A DNA stretch of 64,000 bases from Umezawaea sp036375055 (lineage in GTDB: Bacteria; Actinomycetota; Actinomycetes; Mycobacteriales; Pseudonocardiaceae). Below, in pieces: positions 51,149-60,321 of the stretch. The notes below the pieces were generated by a model. It ran no database searches, had not been told where the DNA came from, and worked only from the letters and a program-made list of their open reading frames with translations. Where the stretch lies: contig NZ_DASUSQ010000038.1 in assembly GCF_036375055.1 (NCBI RefSeq), positions 62,001-126,000 of the forward strand, in the 5' to 3' direction. Every line of letters begins with the position of its first letter. The first letter of the stretch is position 1. The position numbers were made by a program, and so were the translations under genes.

Positions 51149-54100
51149 CTAGCTGTGCACCAGTTCGCGTTCCGGCTCGTCCGCCTCGGCGGGCTTGCGG
51201 CGGAAGCGCTCCTTGGTGTTCTCCACCACGGTGTAGAGCGTCGGCACCAGGACGAGGGTCAGCAGGGTCGAGCTGACCAGGCCGCCGATGACGACGATGG
51301 CGAGCGGCTGCGAGATGAACCCGCCGCTGCCGGTGATGCCCAGCGCCATGGGGGCCAGGGCGAAGATGGTCGCCGCGGCGGTCATCAGGATCGGGCGGAG
51401 CCTGCGCCTGCCGCCCTCGACCACCGCCTCCTGGATGCCCATCCCCTGTGCCCGGTACTGGTTGATCAGGTCCATCAGCACGATCGCGTTGGTCACGACG
51501 ATGCCGACGAGCATCAGCACGCCGATCAGCGCGGGGACGCCCAGCGCGGTGTCCGTCGCGAGCAGCAGCGCGATGGCGCCGGTGGCCGCGAACGGGATGG
51601 ACACCAGCAGGATCAGCGGCTGGACGAGGCTGCGGAACGTGACCACCATGATCAGGAACACGATCGCGATGGCCACGAGCAGCGCGAGGCCGAGGTCGCC
51701 GAAGGCCGCCTGCTGGTCCGCGCTGACGCCGCCGATGGAGAACGCGGCGCCCGCGGGCAGGGTGAGGCCGTCGAGCTTCTTCTGGAGCTCCGCCGTGACC
51801 GCGCCGATGTTCTGGTCGGTAGCGGTGGCCGACACCGTCGCGCTGCGGTCGCCGTCGACCCGCTTGATCTGCACCGGGCCGTCGACCTGCGTCACCGAGG
51901 CGATGTCGCCGAGCCTGAGCCCACCGGCCAGCGGCAGCGCCTTGACCTGCTCCAGGTCCGTCGGAGCGGGGGCGCCGCGCAGCACCACGTCCTGCTGCTC
52001 GCCGTCGATCGTGAGCTGCGCGATCGTCGCACCGCGGAACGCCTGCGCGACGAGCTGGCCGACCGCGGCGTCGGTGAGACCGGTCGGGGCCGCCGCCGCG
52101 CGGTCGAGCGTGATCTGGACGCGCGGCGCGCTGTCGCCGAGGTCGCTGGTCACGTCGGTGAGGCCCGCCGTGCCCTGCACCGCGTCGCGGACCTGGTCGG
52201 ACGCCCGGCGCAGCACGTCGGTGTCGGCCGCCGTGACGGACACGGCCACGGTGTTGGCGTTGAACCCGCCGCCACCGCCGCCCGCGCCGACGGTGATGTC
52301 ACCGGCGTCGGCGAGGGACCTGGTGCGCTCGCGGAGGTCCGCCTCGACGGCGGGCGTGTCGGTGCCCTCCCGCAAGGTGATCGAGAACGACGCGGTGGCC
52401 GAGTTCCCTCCGCCGCCGAAGGCCGCGAAGCCCTGCTGCGAGCCGATGGTGACCTGGTAGGTCTCGACGGCTTCGACCTCGCCGAGCACGTCCTCGACCT
52501 TCTTGGCCGCCGCGTCGGTGGCCGCGAGGCTGGTGCCGACGGGCATCTCCTGCTTGAGGCTCAGGGTGTTCTGGCCGGAGGAGTCGATGAAGTTGGTCTG
52601 GAGCAGCGGAACCAGGCCGAGCGTGCCGACGAACACGACCACGGCGATGAGCACCGTGGTCAGGCGCCTGCGCGTGGCGAACCTCAGGATCGGGACGTAG
52701 ATCCGCTGGAGGACGTTCTTCCGCTCGCGCTCGGCGGCCTCGGGGCCGTCGTCCTTGCCCGGCTTGAGGAACCAGAACGCCAGCACGGGGATCACGGTCA
52801 GCGACACCAGCAGCGAGGCGACCAGCGCGACCGTGACGGTGATGGCGAACGCGGAGAACAGCTGGCCGATCAGACCGCCGACGACGGCGATCGGCAGGAA
52901 CACCGCGACCGTCGTCAACGTCGACGCGGTCACCGCCCCCGCGACCTCGCGGACGCCGTCGAGCACGGCCCTGCGCTTGTCCTCGCCGTAGGACAGGTGT
53001 CGTTTGATGTTCTCCAGCACCACGATCGAGTCGTCGACGACGCGGCCGATGGCGATGGTCAGGCCGCCGAGCGTGAGGACGTTCAGCGAGTAGTCGCCGA
53101 TCCACAGGGCGATCAGCGCGACCAGCACGGACAGCGGGATGGAGACCGCCGTGACGAGCGTGGAGCGGACGGAGAACAGGAAGACCAGGATCACCAGGAC
53201 GGCGAACAGCAGTCCCAGCGCGCCCTCGGAGGTGAGGCCCTCGATGGACTTCTCCACGAACGGCGCCTGGTCGAACACGATCGTCAGCGCCGCGCCACCG
53301 CCGAGCGCGGAGGCGAGCTGCGGCAGCCTGTCGCGCACCTCGTGGGAGAGCGCGACGGCGTTGCCGTCCGGCGCCAGCGTCATCGAGATGCCGAGGCTGT
53401 CCTTGCCGTTGGTGCGGGTGATGGACGTGGCGGGCGCCGGCGTCCGCTCGATCGTCGCGACGTCGCCGAGGCGGGCACCGGACACGCGCAGCTCGCGCAC
53501 CTGGTCCACAGTGGACAGCTTGCCGCCGACCTGGACGCTCAGGCTCTTGTCGCCCTCGGTCAGCGTGCCCGCCGGGATGGAGACACCGTTGGCGCGCAAC
53601 GCTTCCGGGATGGCCGTGGGCGCGATCTTCGCCGCCGCCAGCTTGGCCGGGTCCGGGGTGATGGACAGGTTCTGCTTGCGGGCACCGGTCACGGCGGCTT
53701 CGCGGACACCGGTCAGCGCCTGGAGTTCCGGGAGGACGGTCTTGGAGACCTCGTCCGCCAGCTCGCGCTGGTCGGTGTCGGCGCTGACCGCGAGGACGAC
53801 GGCCGGGAGGTTGTCGGTGCTGCCCGCGACGACCTGCGGGTCGACACCTTCGGGGAGCTGGGTGCGGATGCGGGTCAACGCCTGCTGGAGGTCGTTCACC
53901 ACGTCCGCCACGGGCAGGCCGAAGTCGAACTGCACCTGGACGGTGGCGGCGCCGTCGCGGGACGTGGACGTCACGTCGGTGACGCCCGCCACGCCGCGGA
54001 CGGCGGTCTCGATCGGCTTCGCGACCTGTTCCTCGACCAGCTCCGGGTTGGCGCCCTGGAAGGGGGCGATGACCACGGCGGCCGGGAACTCCAGCGAGGG

Positions 54101-54214
54101 CAGCAGTTCCTGCTTGAGGGACGGGATCGCGTAGATCCCGAACGCGGTGGCGATGATCGCCACCAGCGCTACCAGGGCGCGGTTGGCGAGGCTCAGTCTG
54201 GCCAACGAGGTCAT
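51149..54214 (-). CDS. RND (HAE1/AcrB-like) efflux permease
   Basis: The 1021-residue protein has the RND plan: an N-terminal membrane helix (MTSLARLSLANRALVALVAI), a large porter loop (about 35-320), six helices, a second porter loop and six more helices. The proton-relay helix carries GRVVDDSIVVLENIKRH with two aspartates. It resembles single-component RND exporters of Gram-positives such as SwrC. No membrane-fusion protein is nearby. The divergent MarR regulator and the palindrome between them indicate control by a ligand-responsive repressor. Confidence 0.92.
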   Translation of the reverse strand: MTSLARLSLANRALVALVAIIATAFGIYAIPSLKQELLPSLEFPAAVVIAPFQGANPELVEEQVAKPIETAVRGVAGVTDVTSTSRDGAATVQVQFDFGLPVADVVNDLQQALTRIRTQLPEGVDPQVVAGSTDNLPAVVLAVSADTDQRELADEVSKTVLPELQALTGVREAAVTGARKQNLSITPDPAKLAAAKIAPTAIPEALRANGVSIPAGTLTEGDKSLSVQVGGKLSTVDQVRELRVSGARLGDVATIERTPAPATSITRTNGKDSLGISMTLAPDGNAVALSHEVRDRLPQLASALGGGAALTIVFDQAPFVEKSIEGLTSEGALGLLFAVLVILVFLFSVRSTLVTAVSIPLSVLVALIALWIGDYSLNVLTLGGLTIAIGRVVDDSIVVLENIKRHLSYGEDKRRAVLDGVREVAGAVTASTLTTVAVFLPIAVVGGLIGQLFSAFAITVTVALVASLLVSLTVIPVLAFWFLKPGKDDGPEAAERERKNVLQRIYVPILRFATRRRLTTVLIAVVVFVGTLGLVPLLQTNFIDSSGQNTLSLKQEMPVGTSLAATDAAAKKVEDVLGEVEAVETYQVTIGSQQGFAAFGGGGNSATASFSITLREGTDTPAVEADLRERTRSLADAGDITVGAGGGGGGFNANTVAVSVTAADTDVLRRASDQVRDAVQGTAGLTDVTSDLGDSAPRVQITLDRAAAAPTGLTDAAVGQLVAQAFRGATIAQLTIDGEQQDVVLRGAPAPTDLEQVKALPLAGGLRLGDIASVTQVDGPVQIKRVDGDRSATVSATATDQNIGAVTAELQKKLDGLTLPAGAAFSIGGVSADQQAAFGDLGLALLVAIAIVFLIMVVTFRSLVQPLILLVSIPFAATGAIALLLATDTALGVPALIGVLMLVGIVVTNAIVLMDLINQYRAQGMGIQEAVVEGGRRRLRPILMTAAATIFALAPMALGITGSGGFISQPLAIVVIGGLVSSTLLTLVLVPTLYTVVENTKERFRRKPAEADEPERELVHS

Positions 54215-54249
54215 GCGGCGACTCCAGCTAGACGTTTAGCCTGGGACAG

Positions 54250-54272
54250 ATATTTAGCGCGAGGCGAAATAT
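54250..54272. promoter_or_regulatory. MarR-type operator palindrome
   Basis: ATATTTAGC (54250-54258) and GCGAAATAT (54264-54272) form a 23-bp palindrome with one mismatch per half-site pair. It sits in the 89-nt divergent gap, the only AT-rich spot there. TATTAT at 54270-54275 may be the marR -10. A further TTTAGC lies at about 54235. Confidence 0.6.
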
Positions 54273-54303
54273 TATCCGACGTTGGTCGAGCTGTTACCTT
54301 CAG

Positions 54304-54765
54304 GTGGTGCGGGACGCGGCGAAGGCTCAACTGGTTGACCGGGTGGTACTGGCCCAGCAGCGGTTGCAGAGACTCGTCGCCTCTACCCACACGAACCCGT
54401 TGTTGCAGGTCAACCTGACCATGCAGCAGTTGAAGGTGCTGTTGATGCTGTCGATGGGCGGGGCTCGGTCGAGCCAGGAACTGGTGCGGGGACTCGGCGT
54501 CGGGTCCGCGACGGTGACCGGGTTGGTCGACCGGTTGGTCGCGCAGGGCCTCGTCGGCCGGCGGGAGGATCCGAGCGATCGACGGGTTCGGCTGGTTGAG
54601 CCTACCGAGGACGGGCGGGCTCTGGTGGCTCGGTTGGAAGCTGCCGGGACTGAGCACTTCCGGGGGTTGCTGGGGACGTTGGAGGGGGAGGACCTGCTGG
54701 CCCTGGAGCGGATCGTGAATCGGCTGGCTGAGGCTGCCGCCGATGAAGCTGCTCGGTGTGGGTGA
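54304..54765 (+). CDS. MarR-family transcriptional regulator
   Basis: The 153-residue protein has the MarR winged helix: LTMQQLKVLLMLSMGGARSS, LVRGLGVGSATVTGLVDRLV and the wing GRREDPSDRRVRLVEPTEDG, flanked by dimerisation helices. It is divergent from the RND exporter and probably represses both genes. A start at the next codon (GTG 54307) is equally possible. The R3 repeat follows its stop. Confidence 0.92.
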   Translation: MVRDAAKAQLVDRVVLAQQRLQRLVASTHTNPLLQVNLTMQQLKVLLMLSMGGARSSQELVRGLGVGSATVTGLVDRLVAQGLVGRREDPSDRRVRLVEPTEDGRALVARLEAAGTEHFRGLLGTLEGEDLLALERIVNRLAEAAADEAARCG

Positions 54766-54789
54766 GGTTGCTTCTGGCGTGCAGGGCTG

Positions 54790-54899
54790 GGCGGGACCCT
54801 TGTTTTGGGTATTCGACTGGGACGGGCCCAAAGGGCAGGAACGGGGCCTCGGGCCCGACCAATTTCAAGGGTCGAATCCCCCGAGCAAAATCGGCCACT
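54790..54899 (+). repeat. Inverted-repeat element R3
   Basis: The right end reads CCCGACCAATTTCAAGGGTC then GAATCCCCCGAGCAAAATCG plus GCCAC, close to the right arm of R1. The left arm (GGGACCCTTGTTTTGGGTAT then TCGAC) is more diverged but still complementary around GG-ATTCGAC. It lies between the marR stop and the terminator before rnj. Confidence 0.65.
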
Positions 54900-54960
54900 G
54901 CTTCAGGACACTCGTCCCGCCCAGGTTGGCGAATGGCATCCGTTCAGCCGGAAAATGCCA

Positions 54961-54990
54961 CTGGGGCCACCCTCAGGTGGCCCCAGTTTT
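54961..54990. terminator. Bidirectional terminator between marR and rnj
   Basis: CTGGGGCCACC (54961-54971) pairs perfectly with GGTGGCCCCAG (54976-54986) around CTCA, followed by TTTT on the plus strand. It is 25 nt past the rnj stop on the minus strand. An ATTTT lies just past the stem in that direction as well. Confidence 0.85.
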
Positions 54991-55011
54991 GGCTTGTCTT
55001 GGTTTGTTTTC

Positions 55012-56691
55012 TCAGACCGGGATGATCGTGGGGACGATCATCGGCCTGCGCCTGTAGGTTTCCGCTACCCAGCGGCCCACCACGCGGCGCACCGCCTGGG
55101 CGATGCGGTGGGTGTCCGTGATGCCTTCCGCCTCTGTCCTCGACAGTTCCATTTCGACCAAGGACACCGCCTGGTCCAGTGCTTTCGGGTCGTCGGAGAA
55201 GCCTCGGCCGGAGACGGTGGGAGGGCTTACCGCGCGACCGTTGTTGCTGTCGATCGCGACGCTGATGGAGATGAAGCCGCCCTCGCCCAGGACCAGCCTG
55301 TCCGACAACGTCGACTCGCCCACGTCGCCCACCGAGAGGCCGTCGACGTAGACGTGGCCCACCACCACTCGACCCGCCACCGACGCTTTGCCGTCGATGA
55401 GGTCCACCACCACGCCGTCCTCGGCGATGACCACGTGTTCCGGGTCCACGCCGGTGCTGACGGCCAGTGCCGCGTTGGCGCGGAGGTGGCGCCATTCGCC
55501 GTGGACCGGCATGACGTTGCTCGGGCGGACCGCGTTGTAGAGGAACAGCAGTTCGCCCGCGGGCGAGTGGCCGGAGACGTGGACCTTGGCGTTGCCCTGG
55601 TGCACGACCGTGGCACCGAGCCTGGCCAGGCCGTTGACGACTCCGAAAACGGCGTTCTCGTTGCCGGGGATGAGGGAGCTGGCCAGGACGATGGTGTCGC
55701 CCGCCTGGATGGAGATCTGGCGGTGCTCGCCCCTGGCCATCCTCGACAGCGCCGACAGGGGCTCGCCCTGGGAGCCGGTGGAGACGAAGAGGACCTCGTT
55801 CTCCGGGAGGCGCATGGCCTCGTCCAGGTCGACGAAGAGGCCGTTGGGGACCTTGAGCAGGCCCAGCTCCGCCGCGATGCCCATGTTGCGGACCATCGAG
55901 CGGCCCACCAGGGCGACGCGGCGGCCGTGGGCGACCGCCACGTCCAGGACCTGCTGGACGCGGTGCACGTGGCTGGCGAAGCAGGCGACTATGACGCGCT
56001 GGCTCGCCTTGCGGATGACGTTGTCGAGGACCGGGCCGATCTCCCGTTCCGGGACCACGAAGCCGGGGACCTCGGCGTTCGTGGAGTCCACCAGGAACAG
56101 GTCGACGCCCTCGTCGCCCAGGCGGGAGAAGCCCGCGAGGTCGGTGAGCCTGCCGTCGAGCGGGAGCTGGTCGAGCTTGATGTCGCCGGTGTGCAGGACC
56201 AGGCCTGCCGGGGTGCGGATGGCCACTGCCAGTGCGTCCGGGATGGAGTGGTTGACAGCGAAGAACTCCAGGTCGAACGGGCCGTAGGAGCGGAGTTCGC
56301 CCTCCTTGACCTCGACGACCTTGGGGACCTGGCGGTGTTCGCGGCACTTGGCGGTGAGCAGCGCGAGGGTGAAGCGGGAGCCGACGACCGGGAGGTCGGG
56401 GCGGAGCTTCAGCAGGAACGGGACCGCGCCGATGTGGTCCTCGTGACCGTGGGTGAGGACGAGGGCGTCGATGTCCTCCAGGCGGTCCTCGATGGCGCGG
56501 AAGTCCGGAAGGATCAGGTCGACGCCCGGCTGGTCGTCCTCCGGGAAGAGCACGCCGCAGTCCACGATGAGCAGCCGTCCGGCGTGCTCGAACACGGTCA
56601 TGTTGCGGCCGACCTCGCCGATGCCACCGAGGGCGACGATGCGGAGACCGCCCTCGGGCAGCACGGGCGGAGGCTGGGTGGGAACGTTCAT
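55012..56691 (-). CDS. rnj: Ribonuclease J
   Basis: RNase J is a zinc metallo-beta-lactamase/beta-CASP nuclease with 5'-exo and endonuclease activity in RNA turnover. The 559-residue protein shows LRIVALGGIGEVGRNM, the metal motif LTHGHEDHIGA (His81, His83, Asp85, His86), HTGDIKLD, beta-CASP motif B VSGHSPAGELL and VMPVHGEWRHLRANA, then a C-terminal dimerisation domain. ATG 56691 overlaps the dapA stop by 4 nt. The dapA-rnj pairing is conserved in actinobacteria. Confidence 0.96.
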   Translation of the reverse strand: MNVPTQPPPVLPEGGLRIVALGGIGEVGRNMTVFEHAGRLLIVDCGVLFPEDDQPGVDLILPDFRAIEDRLEDIDALVLTHGHEDHIGAVPFLLKLRPDLPVVGSRFTLALLTAKCREHRQVPKVVEVKEGELRSYGPFDLEFFAVNHSIPDALAVAIRTPAGLVLHTGDIKLDQLPLDGRLTDLAGFSRLGDEGVDLFLVDSTNAEVPGFVVPEREIGPVLDNVIRKASQRVIVACFASHVHRVQQVLDVAVAHGRRVALVGRSMVRNMGIAAELGLLKVPNGLFVDLDEAMRLPENEVLFVSTGSQGEPLSALSRMARGEHRQISIQAGDTIVLASSLIPGNENAVFGVVNGLARLGATVVHQGNAKVHVSGHSPAGELLFLYNAVRPSNVMPVHGEWRHLRANAALAVSTGVDPEHVVIAEDGVVVDLIDGKASVAGRVVVGHVYVDGLSVGDVGESTLSDRLVLGEGGFISISVAIDSNNGRAVSPPTVSGRGFSDDPKALDQAVSLVEMELSRTEAEGITDTHRIAQAVRRVVGRWVAETYRRRPMIVPTIIPV

Positions 56692-57605
56692 GCAGAAACC
56701 CCAAGGGAAATGGCGGCGGCTGCGAGGTCGGCGGAGATGGAACCGATCTCGTCCGGCGTGGATGGCACCAACGGCAGCCTCGGGTCGCCCACGTCGACAC
56801 CGCGCAGCCGCAGCCCCGCCTTCGCGTAGGTGACCCCCGGCATCCGGGTGAAGGGCTGGAGCAACGGCAGCAGGCCGTGGCTGATCGCCCGCGCTCCCGC
56901 CACGTCGCCCGCTTCGAAGGCGTCGATCATCGTGCGAATGCGGTCAGCGGCGAGGTGGCCGATCACGCTCACCACCCCGACGGCACCGACCGAGAGCCAC
57001 GGCAGGTTCAACGGGTCGTCACCGGAGTAGTACGCCAGGTCGGTCGTGGCCATCACGCGCTGGCCAGCGTGCAGGTCGCCCTTGGCGTCCTTCACGGCGA
57101 CGATGCGCGGGTGCTGCGCCAGTTCCTGGAGGGTGGCGACCTCGATGGGCACGATGGAGCGCGGCGGGATGTCGTACAGCATCACGGGCATGTCGACGGC
57201 GTCCGCGACCGCGGAGAAGTGCGCGACGAGGCCGCGCTGCGTGGGCCGCGAGTAGTACGGCGTGACCACGAGGAGGCCGTGCGCACCAGCGGCCTCGGCC
57301 CGCTGGGCCGCCAGGACGCTGTGCGCGGTGTCGTACGAGCCTGCTCCGCTGACGACGGTCGCGCGGTCACCCACGGCGTCGACGACGGCGCGGATCAGGT
57401 CCGTCTTCTCGCCCTCGTTGGTCGTGGGGCTCTCGCCCGTGGTGCCGTTGATCACGAGACCGTCGTTGCCCAGCTCGACCAGGTATTTGGCGAGCTGCTG
57501 CGCCTTGTCCAGGTCCACCGCCCCGTGGGCGTCGAACGGTGTGACCATGGCGGTGAGCACGCGGCCGAAAGGGCGGCCGGGTGAGGCGGTCGGGCATCCG
57601 GTCAT
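56688..57605 (-). CDS. dapA: 4-hydroxy-tetrahydrodipicolinate synthase
   Basis: DapA condenses pyruvate with aspartate semialdehyde, the first lysine/DAP-branch step, feeding MurE with mDAP. The 305-residue TIM barrel has INGTTGESPTTNEGEK (54-59 core), VVTPYYSRPTQRG, the tyrosine in VMLYDIPPRS and the Schiff-base lysine in RIVAVKDAKGD (Lys172). ATG 57605 begins MTGCPTASPGRPFGRVLTAM. Coupled to rnj by a 4-bp overlap. Confidence 0.96.
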   Translation of the reverse strand: MTGCPTASPGRPFGRVLTAMVTPFDAHGAVDLDKAQQLAKYLVELGNDGLVINGTTGESPTTNEGEKTDLIRAVVDAVGDRATVVSGAGSYDTAHSVLAAQRAEAAGAHGLLVVTPYYSRPTQRGLVAHFSAVADAVDMPVMLYDIPPRSIVPIEVATLQELAQHPRIVAVKDAKGDLHAGQRVMATTDLAYYSGDDPLNLPWLSVGAVGVVSVIGHLAADRIRTMIDAFEAGDVAGARAISHGLLPLLQPFTRMPGVTYAKAGLRLRGVDVGDPRLPLVPSTPDEIGSISADLAAAAISLGVSA

Positions 57606-57699
57606 GGGGCAAACGCTACCTCCAGTGCGCCCGCCCGTAACCACCGAGGTGGACGGTGGTGGTCGCCCCACGTGACCGACTTCACGCGGAGCGTTCGCC

Positions 57700-58320
57700 T
57701 CACATGCCCGTGTCGAGCCCCCGCACCGCCGCCACGGCCGCCTCGTCGCCGTCGAACTCGACCCGAACGGCCTTGCGACCCGACGCGAGCAGCACCAGTT
57801 CACCGGGCTCGCCGGTCACCACGACGGGCGTCGGGCCCTGCTTGAGGGTGACCGAGTCCCCGTTCGGGCGGCGGAACACGAGCCCGACGGGGCTGCTCCG
57901 GTAGGCGAACTTGCCGGTGAACCTGAGCATCTTCCACAACGCGGCGTCGCGGATCGGGTCGGGCGACCTCGGCTCCCACCCCTCGCGGGCGCGGCGGACG
58001 TCCTCGTGGTGGATGAAGTACTCCCCCGCGTTGACCAGCTCGTCGGCCAGCTTGTACGGCGAGAAGACCGGCGGTCCGGTGCGGACCAGGTCGACCAGCT
58101 CCGGCCACGGCTTCGCGGCGTAGCCGTCCTGCACCTTCCGCGTGTAGCCGGAGAGCGGCTTCAGGGCGATGCCGGGCGCGGCGTCCAGCCGCCGTTCGCG
58201 GATGACCAGGTGGGCGGCCAGGTCCTTCGTCGTCCACGGCGAGCACAGCGTCGGCGCCTCCGGCCCCACCTGCTCGAACAGATCGCTCAACTGCTTGCGC
58301 TCATCGCGTGCGAGACCCAT
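57700..58320 (-). CDS. TIGR03085-family DinB-like protein
   Basis: The 206-residue protein begins MGLARDERKQLSDLFEQVGP, contains PTLCSPWTTKDLAAHLVIRE, GYTRKVQDGYAAKPWPELVD and VNAGEYFIHHEDVRRAREGW. These define an actinobacterial TIGR03085 metal-binding family related to mycothiol-dependent maleylpyruvate isomerases. The histidines in AAHL and FIHHEDVRR are candidate metal ligands. The reaction is unknown. It follows the kinase gene after 28 nt and may be cotranscribed. Confidence 0.88.
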   Translation of the reverse strand: MGLARDERKQLSDLFEQVGPEAPTLCSPWTTKDLAAHLVIRERRLDAAPGIALKPLSGYTRKVQDGYAAKPWPELVDLVRTGPPVFSPYKLADELVNAGEYFIHHEDVRRAREGWEPRSPDPIRDAALWKMLRFTGKFAYRSSPVGLVFRRPNGDSVTLKQGPTPVVVTGEPGELVLLASGRKAVRVEFDGDEAAVAAVRGLDTGM

Positions 58321-58348
58321 GGGGGTGAACGCTACTCCTGGGTACCGA

Positions 58349-59803
58349 TCAGGATTCCTCGACGACGATCGACTTGTCGATCTTGGCGCCGTCCGACCGC
58401 CACGCCAGGCAGAACACCTTGCGGTCGCCGGTGCCCCTGTCGGGGTCCCACGCCTTCGCGGTCGGCACGAGCGCGCCGAACTTGAGGTCGGACTTGTCGG
58501 TGTAGGAGACCCGGCCCGAGTTGAAGAACATCGCGCAGTAGTTCTCCGCGTACCCGCCCAGCGCCTCGACGCCGGGGTAGGTCAGGTCCTTCTTGGCGCC
58601 GAGCGTCTCGGAGTCGGCGAAGACCTGGATGTTGTGCGACGACGTGCACTCGACCTGGCTGCCGCTCTTGAACTGGGCGTCCTTCGCGAACCTGCCGTCC
58701 GAGCAGTACTTGTCGTACAGCTCGAACACCGGGATGTCGCCGGTCTCGCCGTAGGTCAGCGTCGGCTCGGCGGCACCGCCGCCCGCGGCCGTGGTGGTGA
58801 AGAACTTGTGCGTGTAGACGCCCCCGGTGAACACGGCGGCCGCGGCGACGGAGGCGGCGGCGATGAGCGCGACCTTGTGGGCGGTGCTCTTCCCCGGCGC
58901 GGCGCCCGGCGAGTTCGGGTAGTGCGCGGTCGTCGCCTGGGTGGGTGTGAAGCCGTGCGGCGGTGTCGGGTTGGCGGCGTGCCGTTCGAGCATGGCGCGC
59001 GCCTGCGGGCCGTTGAGGCGGGCGTTCGGGTCGCCCATCAGCAAGCCGGTGATGACGGCGGCCAGCACACCGTGCGCCCTGGTCAGGCGGGGTGTCTCGT
59101 TCATGATGGCGTGCAGCGTGGACGCCGTGGAGGCCCGCTCGTACGGGCTGACGCCCTCGATGGCGTAGCAGAGGGTCGCGCCGAGGGCCCACAGGTCGGA
59201 GGCGGGTGAGGCCTCGTTGCCGTGGATGCGCTCGGGCGCCATGTACGCGGGGGAGCCGATGAGGCTGCCGCTGGTGGTCAGGCGCGGGTCGTCCACGGCC
59301 TGGGCGATGCCGAAGTCCGTCAGCTTCACCCGGCCGTCGGGGCGGACCATGATGTTGCCGGGCTTCACGTCGCGGTGCACGATGCCCGCCGCGTGCGCCG
59401 CCTCCAGCGCGGACAGCAGCTGCTGCGCCATCGACGACACGCGCTCGGGCGGCATCGGGCCCTGCCGGTTGATGAGGGTCGACAGCGTCGCCGCCTCGAC
59501 CAGCTCCATCACGATGTAGGTCATCCGGTTCTCGACGACCACGTCGAACACCGTCACCACGGCCGGGTCGTTCAGCCTGCCCGCCGCGCGCGCCTCGCGG
59601 AGCACGCGCTCCTCCAGGACGTGGCGCTCCTCGGTGGGCACGCCGTCGGGGAGGTGCAGTTCCTTGATGGCGACGTGCCTGCCGATGACGTTGTCCTGCG
59701 CCCGCCACACGACGCCCATGCCGCCGCGGCCCAGCTCCACGAGCAGGGTGTACCTACCCGCGATGACCCTGGGCTGCGCGGACACGCCTTGCTGTGGGTT
59801 CAC
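58349..59803 (-). CDS. Receptor Ser/Thr protein kinase with extracellular four-Cys domain
   Basis: The 484-residue protein has a Hanks-type kinase domain (about 15-275): glycine loop ELGRGGMGVVW (25-30), Lys47, HRDVKPGN (143-150), DFG (163-165) and activation loop GSLIGSPAYMAPE. A membrane helix follows (about 311-331). The outer domain (about 345-484) has four cysteines (367, 386, 423, 465) and a layout like the septum-formation (PF13845) domain, with VECTSSHNIQVF and TGDRKVFCLAW. GTG 59803 is used. No PASTA repeats are present. The ligand is unknown. Confidence 0.9.
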   Translation of the reverse strand: MNPQQGVSAQPRVIAGRYTLLVELGRGGMGVVWRAQDNVIGRHVAIKELHLPDGVPTEERHVLEERVLREARAAGRLNDPAVVTVFDVVVENRMTYIVMELVEAATLSTLINRQGPMPPERVSSMAQQLLSALEAAHAAGIVHRDVKPGNIMVRPDGRVKLTDFGIAQAVDDPRLTTSGSLIGSPAYMAPERIHGNEASPASDLWALGATLCYAIEGVSPYERASTASTLHAIMNETPRLTRAHGVLAAVITGLLMGDPNARLNGPQARAMLERHAANPTPPHGFTPTQATTAHYPNSPGAAPGKSTAHKVALIAAASVAAAAVFTGGVYTHKFFTTTAAGGGAAEPTLTYGETGDIPVFELYDKYCSDGRFAKDAQFKSGSQVECTSSHNIQVFADSETLGAKKDLTYPGVEALGGYAENYCAMFFNSGRVSYTDKSDLKFGALVPTAKAWDPDRGTGDRKVFCLAWRSDGAKIDKSIVVEES

Positions 59804-59923
59804 CGACGCGACTCCTCAACCGAACGGACCAGCCGGACCCTAGCTGAGACCGTCCGGAGGGCCGCCGGGTTTCACGGATTCGTGATTTGTTGCTTCTATC
59901 GGCCGCGGCGGCTCCCGCGTTGC

Positions 59924-60313
59924 TCAGACCCCGACGACGTCGTGGCCCGCTTCGCTGAGGGCGAGCGCCGCCCGCTCCAGGTTCTCGCCCTTCACCAGCA
60001 GGTGGTCGGTGTCGTAGGTGGACAGCGCGAACAGGCTCACGCCCGCCGCCGCCAGCTCGCCGGACAGCGCGGCCATGATGCCGGTCAGCGTGAACTCCAG
60101 CGGTCCGCGGACCGTCAGCAGCCGCCAGCCGTGGTCGTCGGTGTCGGACACGGGCACGACCTCCGTCGGGCACACGATCGACAGCTCGTCCGGCGTCCGC
60201 GTGACCGACACCAGACCGGGCGCGTCCAGGAGGCCGGCGGGCACGGGTGCGTCCGGCGCCAGTCGGGCGACGCTGTAGTCACCCGGCCGGACGTCGACGA
60301 CCAACCGCCTCAC
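59924..60313 (-). CDS. ACT-domain protein
   Basis: The 129-residue protein begins VRRLVVDVRPGDYSVARLAP and has two ACT-like halves, the second typical: WRLLTVRGPLEFTLTGIMAA, AAGVSLFALSTYDTDHLLVK and LERAALALSEAGHDVV. Stand-alone ACT proteins of this kind (PF13840-like) probably sense amino acids. The GTG at 60313, 8 nt after thyX, gives the family length; longer in-frame sequence is thyX antisense frame. Target unknown. Confidence 0.83.
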   Translation of the reverse strand: MRRLVVDVRPGDYSVARLAPDAPVPAGLLDAPGLVSVTRTPDELSIVCPTEVVPVSDTDDHGWRLLTVRGPLEFTLTGIMAALSGELAAAGVSLFALSTYDTDHLLVKGENLERAALALSEAGHDVVGV

Positions 60314-60321
60314 CGCGGCCC

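Noticed and set aside
51098..54418. 1106-codon plus-strand frame antisense to the RND exporter
   Set aside because: Its sequence is His/Arg/Asp-rich shadow of the RND gene, which has a full set of family motifs.
54858..54899. GGGTCGAATCCC in R3 as a tRNA T-arm
   Set aside because: The word resembles a T-loop, but no acceptor, D or anticodon arms can be placed, and the same words occur in R1 and R2 as parts of an inverted repeat.
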